A stretch of DNA of 64,000 nucleotides, from the NCBI GenBank assembly GCA_964587625.1, contig CAZPLU010000003.1:53644-117643 (forward strand), given 5' to 3'. A program made the translations under genes and the position numbers. Positions 60,442-64,000 of this stretch are shown here, piece after piece. Every line of letters starts with the position of its first letter. The first letter of the stretch is position 1. The DNA is from DAOPZJ01 sp964587625. Lineage in GTDB: Bacteria > Bacillota > Clostridia > Oscillospirales > JAKOTC01. The notes beneath the pieces are model-generated. The model was not told the origin of the DNA, did no database searches, and saw nothing but the letters and a program-made list of their open reading frames with translations.

Positions 60442-61029
60442 TTGTTCAGTAAAACAGATGTCAGAAATTTTTTCGATGCATACGCAGCCACCTGCGATAA
60501 GAATATGATTTTCGACGAGAGAATTATAAATATCATTCTCGACAATGCCAACGTGCGCAGCGGTGTCGAGGTCTTGGACGTGGCTTGCGGGACAGGGGTG
60601 ATGATCCCGTATTATCTGAGCAGAAGGGTTGCCCGTGTTACCGCTGTGGATATTTCGCGGGAAATGATCATACGCGCGCAGATAAAATTTCCGCAGGATC
60701 ACGTAAAATTCATTTGCGGTGATGCGGAAGAGGAGGATATTGGAGGCAATTTTGACTCAATCGTTGTATATAATTCATTTCCCCACTTTCCCAATCCGGA
60801 CAAGTTAATACGACGGCTGTCATCCCTTCTCAAACCAAACGGAATCTTAACGGTTGCGCATGGTATGAGCCGGAAAAAAATAAATACGCACCACAGCGGT
60901 TCCGCCCGTAAGGTTTCACTTGGACTTATGACCGCCGAACAGTTGGCCGAAATTTTCAGTTTGTCATTGCAAGTAACGGTTATGATTTCCGATGATGAGA
61001 TGTATCAGGTAGCCGGTAAACGTGTTTGA
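60442..61029 (+). CDS. Class I SAM-dependent methyltransferase
   Basis: 195 residues, TTG start after AAAGGTGA. Motif I VLDVACGTGVMIPYYL, acid TAVDISREMI, CGDAEEEDIGGNFDSIVVYNSFPHFP and LKPNGILTVAHG. Substrate unknown; a ubiE/cyclopropane-like small-molecule group. It lies between the CsoR-like gene (divergent) and the nucleoside-hydrolase-like gene. Confidence 0.85.
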   Translation: MFSKTDVRNFFDAYAATCDKNMIFDERIINIILDNANVRSGVEVLDVACGTGVMIPYYLSRRVARVTAVDISREMIIRAQIKFPQDHVKFICGDAEEEDIGGNFDSIVVYNSFPHFPNPDKLIRRLSSLLKPNGILTVAHGMSRKKINTHHSGSARKVSLGLMTAEQLAEIFSLSLQVTVMISDDEMYQVAGKRV

Positions 61030-61152
61030 GATTAGTCAATATAAAAACACAGACGTTTTTTCTTCGGTGGTTTTTTTTCCAAACGGTTTGTGATATGATC
61101 ATGTTAAATTCGTTGCGAACGGCGTCCGTTTTATTAAAAGGAGAAAATCCGA

Positions 61153-62145
61153 ATGAATTCCGTATTACATCAGACCGATCTGTTTCACTATCACCAGGAT
61201 CCCGACGACCACTGGGATTTGGCCTGCCAGTTTGCGTTTGCCTATTTGGGCGAGATCGAATTGAAAGGCGTTATCATCGATTATCCCGAAAACAATCCGT
61301 TCGGCGATCCCGCGCTCTTGTCGGTCGGGCAATTGAACCGAATTACCGGACACTATGTTCCGGTCGGCACGGGCCTTTCGGTGAACCAAACCAAAAAACC
61401 GGATCAAATCAAAAACAACGGCGCAATCCGCTTGGTTTTGGATACCCTCAAAAATTCCCCGGTACCCGTGTCCGTTCAGATCGTCGGTTCCTGCCGCGAT
61501 ATCGCCGCAGCCGCGTACGAAGCCCCGGAGTTGTTTCGGGACAAATGCAGCGGGGTCTACCTGAACGCGGGGAGTGCGTTTGAATCCGCGCATCTCGAAT
61601 TCAATGTCGCTTTGGATCCCACCTCCTATCGCGCCATGTTCGGGTTGCCATGTCCGGTGTATTGGTCGCCGTGCTTCGAACAGCTCGGCGTCAATAAGGG
61701 TGAGGGGATTTACGGCACGGTCTATCGGTTTCAACAGAGCGCCATTTATAACGAGCTGTCCCCGTCCGTGCAGCGCTATTTCGACTATGCCATCGGGCGG
61801 GAGGACAACCGCAAATGGCTGCGTTACCTCGATCGCCCGGCGGATGAAAAAGTCACCGCCTACGTGCAAAACGAAGTTCGCCATATGTGGTGTACAGGTC
61901 CGATTTTTCATGCCGCCGGAAAAATCGTCACGACACAGGGTGAAATCACCGATTGTTTGAATCTCTCCGCACAGCCGATTTTCGAATATGTCCCCATCGA
62001 AATCACCTGCAGCGAAGAGGGCGGAATCCATTGGAAGGAAACCGAAGAACCGAACAATCGGTATATTTTCAAAATCACCGACAAAAGCAAATACCGGGAT
62101 GCCATGGTCCGCGCCATGAAGACCTTGCTTTGCAAACTGCCTTGA
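61153..62145 (+). CDS. Nucleoside-hydrolase-like protein
   Basis: 330 residues. The N-terminal TDLFHYHQDPDDHWDLACQF recalls the Asp-rich calcium site of IU-nucleoside hydrolases (DTDxxxDDxxAL), and SVQIVGSCRDIAAAAYEAPE and GVYLNAGSAFESAHLEFNVA (split) recall the ribose-binding loop. Divergent from classical members, so the substrate is uncertain. ATG after AAAAGGAGAAAATCCGA. The glycosidase-like gene follows 16 bases later. Confidence 0.65.
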   Translation: MNSVLHQTDLFHYHQDPDDHWDLACQFAFAYLGEIELKGVIIDYPENNPFGDPALLSVGQLNRITGHYVPVGTGLSVNQTKKPDQIKNNGAIRLVLDTLKNSPVPVSVQIVGSCRDIAAAAYEAPELFRDKCSGVYLNAGSAFESAHLEFNVALDPTSYRAMFGLPCPVYWSPCFEQLGVNKGEGIYGTVYRFQQSAIYNELSPSVQRYFDYAIGREDNRKWLRYLDRPADEKVTAYVQNEVRHMWCTGPIFHAAGKIVTTQGEITDCLNLSAQPIFEYVPIEITCSEEGGIHWKETEEPNNRYIFKITDKSKYRDAMVRAMKTLLCKLP

Positions 62146-62161
62146 GAGGAAAATTATTATA

Positions 62162-63361
62162 ATGACTGATACGATAAAAGAAAAAATGCTCGAACAGTAT
62201 GAAATCGTATTGAAGCGCATTAAAAACGTCCATATCAAATGTTTTCCCGGGCATCCCGAACCCGTTTTTTTAATCTCGAACGCCTATCCGGGCGTCTGGC
62301 TGGAACACGTCTATGATGCGATTGCATGGGCGGATTTTTGCCCCGAAATGGCCTATGTCGCCCGCGCGCAGGTCAATTTATTTTTGGATAACCAAAAGCA
62401 AGACGGGCAGTTCCCGTGTTTTGTGCTGGACGAGTCCAACCCCAATACCAAAAACTACGGACGGTTGATCGGCTACGGTCAGCTGCAGGAATGCGTCTCC
62501 TTTACACGCCTTTGTTACGAAGCGGCACTGCTCAATCGCGATGACAAACTGATGGAGCGGGCTTATCAAAAATGCATGAAATGGGACGTATGGCTGTGCC
62601 GAAACCGTATGACGGCGCAAAACCGATTGATCGAATTGTTTTGTCTGTTCGACTCCGGCCATGATAATACCGACCGGTTTGCGGGAATTTTGGGCGGCTG
62701 CCCGGGCGGCGACGCCAAAAACTGCAACGAGGGCGATTTTATGCCGTTGGTTGCACCGGATATGAACGCGGTTTTTTACGGCTCGCGTATGGCGTTGGCG
62801 GATATGGCGGCGCACCTGGGAAGGGAACAAGAACGCGCGGTGTGGCATGAAAAAGCCAACGAGGTCAAGCGGGCGTTGATCGAGACCTGTTACGATTCGG
62901 AAGATGGGTTTTTTTATGACGTCGACCGTCATGGCAACCGGCGAAAATACAAGACCATCCATATTTCCAATCTGTTTGGCGAACACCTGTTGGATCAGGA
63001 GATGGCAGACCGCATCTATCGTCGTTATCTGCGCAACGAAAAAGAATTTTGGACGCCGTATCCGTTTTCTTCGATGTCGACGTCCGACCCCTGTTTCAAA
63101 AAGGAGCGCGAGGGCAACGACTGGAGTTATTTTTCGCAGGGCTTAACCGCATTGCGCGCTCTGCGCTGGATGGATTTTTACGGTTACGGCAGCGACCTCG
63201 AAGAACTGATGCGCATCTGGGCGGAAGCGCTCGTCCGCTCCGAAAAAATCAAATTCTCGCAGGAACTCGACCCGTTCACGGGAGAGATGTCCAAGGGTTG
63301 TGAATGGTATTCGGCGACCATGTTGTTTTTTATTCACGGAATAAAACGACTTTTATATTAA
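62162..63361 (+). CDS. Glycosidase-like (alpha/alpha)6 protein
   Basis: 399 residues. PGVWLEHVYDAIAWADFCPE, then GYGQLQECVSFTRLCYEAALL and GMSTSDPCFKK-type repeats, are typical of GH63/trehalase-like toroids. Follows a nucleoside-hydrolase-like gene, so a cytoplasmic sugar- or glycoside-cleaving pair is inferred. Related in fold to the 710-residue protein at 49327. Its last 53 codons are duplicated directly downstream. Confidence 0.75.
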   Translation: MTDTIKEKMLEQYEIVLKRIKNVHIKCFPGHPEPVFLISNAYPGVWLEHVYDAIAWADFCPEMAYVARAQVNLFLDNQKQDGQFPCFVLDESNPNTKNYGRLIGYGQLQECVSFTRLCYEAALLNRDDKLMERAYQKCMKWDVWLCRNRMTAQNRLIELFCLFDSGHDNTDRFAGILGGCPGGDAKNCNEGDFMPLVAPDMNAVFYGSRMALADMAAHLGREQERAVWHEKANEVKRALIETCYDSEDGFFYDVDRHGNRRKYKTIHISNLFGEHLLDQEMADRIYRRYLRNEKEFWTPYPFSSMSTSDPCFKKEREGNDWSYFSQGLTALRALRWMDFYGYGSDLEELMRIWAEALVRSEKIKFSQELDPFTGEMSKGCEWYSATMLFFIHGIKRLLY

Positions 63362-63585
63362 ATTTAGAATTAAAACAAATAATTCTTGAACTGATGCGCA
63401 TCTGGGCGGAAGCGCTCGTCCGCTCCGAAAAAATCAAATTCTCGCAGGAACTCGACCCGTTCACGGGAGAGATGTCCAAGGGTTGTGAATGGTATTCGGC
63501 GACTATGTTGTTTTTTATTCACGGAATAAAACGACTTTTATACTAAATTTAAAATTAGGTAAAATTAAAATAAATAATCCTTTAG
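63203..63585. repeat. 185-bp tandem direct duplication upstream of ssrA
   Basis: Unit 1 is 63203-63387, unit 2 starts at 63388 and is recognisable to about 63585 with a small indel in the AT-rich tail. It moves the original 3' end of the glycosidase gene 185 bp away from ssrA. Confidence 0.9.
63388..63546 (+). pseudogene. Duplicated 3' fragment of the glycosidase-like gene
   Basis: Bases 63203-63361 are repeated at 63388-63546, offset 185 bp, with only two substitutions (CCATG to CTATG and TATTA to TACTA). The fragment has no start or ribosome-binding site and is not likely translated as a protein. The near-identity points to a recent tandem duplication. Confidence 0.9.
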
Positions 63586-63591
63586 AGTCGA

Positions 63592-63620
63592 TTGACCTTT
63601 TTGCAGAAATCGGATATAAT
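63592..63620 (+). promoter_or_regulatory. Sigma-A promoter for ssrA
   Basis: TTGACC (63592-63597), 17 bases, TATAAT (63615-63620). tmRNA begins about 30 bases downstream. Confidence 0.88.
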
Positions 63621-63649
63621 AGATAAGCAACCTGAGTCAGTATGCACAT

Positions 63650-64000
63650 GGGGGCGTAAAGGTTTCGACGGGGGTTGTGAAACGGAATAAGCGGGCAGAG
63701 CAGCGTGATCTCTTAAAAACGCGCAAAACTTCAATTAACTGACACTAATAAAGTTGCAGTTGCTGCTTAACTAAAGCAGCCGTCCCACGCCTTGAGTGCC
63801 GCGTCCTGGCGGGGGCGTGTCTAAGCGGCCCATCTGAAACGGCTTAAGCTTTGCGGCCGGGCAGAAACTCATGAAGCTACCGCGATTTAACGCCTGTCGG
63901 CGTGTGTTGATGAGCGGGAATTTTTAAACACCGACTACGCCCGTAGAAAGTTGCGCGGAGCGGCTTTCGGACAGGGGTTCGATTCCCCTCGCCTCCACCA
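63650..64000 (+). ncRNA. ssrA: Transfer-messenger RNA (tmRNA)
   Basis: 351 bases. The 5' end GGGGGCGTAAAGGTTTCGAC pairs with 3' CGCCTCC-ACCA through a 7-bp acceptor stem; the T arm GGTTCGATTCC is at the 3' end. The tag ORF at 63723-63770 reads AKLQLTDTNKVAVAA then TAA; it ends in the hydrophobic AVAA recognised by ClpXP/tail-specific proteases. It rescues stalled ribosomes with SmpB. The CCA end is encoded, and the gene ends exactly at the window border. Confidence 0.97.

Overview
The window reads as one contig of a strictly anaerobic, endospore-forming Bacillota (class Clostridia). Placement in or near Oscillospirales is an inference from gene content and repeat style, not a measured placement. 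Evidence for sporulation is yqfC/yqfD, both subunits of dipicolinate synthase and a Tlp-type small spore protein. Evidence for anaerobic life is the class III ribonucleotide reductase NrdD/NrdG and a thioredoxin reductase lacking the usual NADPH arginine motif. Genes are dense, coding DNA is GC-rich, and canonical sigma-A promoters (TTGACA-17-TATAAT type) stand in the AT-richer gaps.

Region 1 (1-11.3 kb) is a branched-chain amino-acid block on the + strand: ilvB(partial)-ilvN-ilvC-ilvD-leuA-cimA-leuC-leuD-leuB. With citramalate synthase present, the same LeuCD/LeuB enzymes can make 2-oxobutyrate, so isoleucine, valine and leucine can be built from pyruvate and acetyl-CoA without threonine; only the transaminase is missing. 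Region 2 (11.5-19.2 kb) has pyrimidine nucleoside phosphorylase, a heterodimeric ABC exporter behind a promoter and structured leader, a broken phosphotransferase gene, a methyltransferase and a SpoU-type RNA methylase with an unusual structured leader.

Region 3 (19.2-27.4 kb) is a minus-strand operon phoH-ybeY-era-recO-mutS2-SDR, divergent from yqfC-yqfD. Region 4 (27.3-32 kb) holds a hypoxanthine-DNA glycosylase, two HAD hydrolases, a membrane protein and a sigma-factor-like protein with a long C-terminal extension. Region 5 (32-38.4 kb) has aconitase, a lipoprotein and isocitrate dehydrogenase on the minus strand and a two-component system on the plus strand. Region 6 (38.6-49.2 kb) contains dipicolinate synthase (dpaA/dpaB), CCA-adding enzyme, queA-tgt-upp, and asd-dapA-dapB for lysine/dipicolinate precursors, a lipoprotein, a zinc-ribbon protein and tlp.

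Region 7 (49.3-64 kb) has a large glycosidase-like protein, nrdG-nrdD with two NrdR-type boxes at 31-bp spacing, trxB, a PHP phosphoesterase, a self-contained unit for a 22-codon cysteine-containing peptide just before rsgA, a GNAT-kinase fusion, a CsoR-type metal sensor with an extra N-terminal domain, a nucleoside-hydrolase-like gene, a second glycosidase-like gene with a fresh tandem duplication of its 3' end, and ssrA (tmRNA) ending exactly at the window edge.

The most promising undescribed item is the promoter, 22-codon ORF, stop-codon hairpin and terminator array at 56.9-57.1 kb, which looks like a leader-peptide attenuator for rsgA. Next are the structured leader and mini-ORF before the SpoU methylase (18.1-18.3 kb), the metal-sensor fusion and the acetyltransferase-kinase fusion. 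Several families of dispersed palindromic intergenic repeats lie between genes. No CRISPR array, prophage, insertion-sequence transposase or tRNA gene was recognised.
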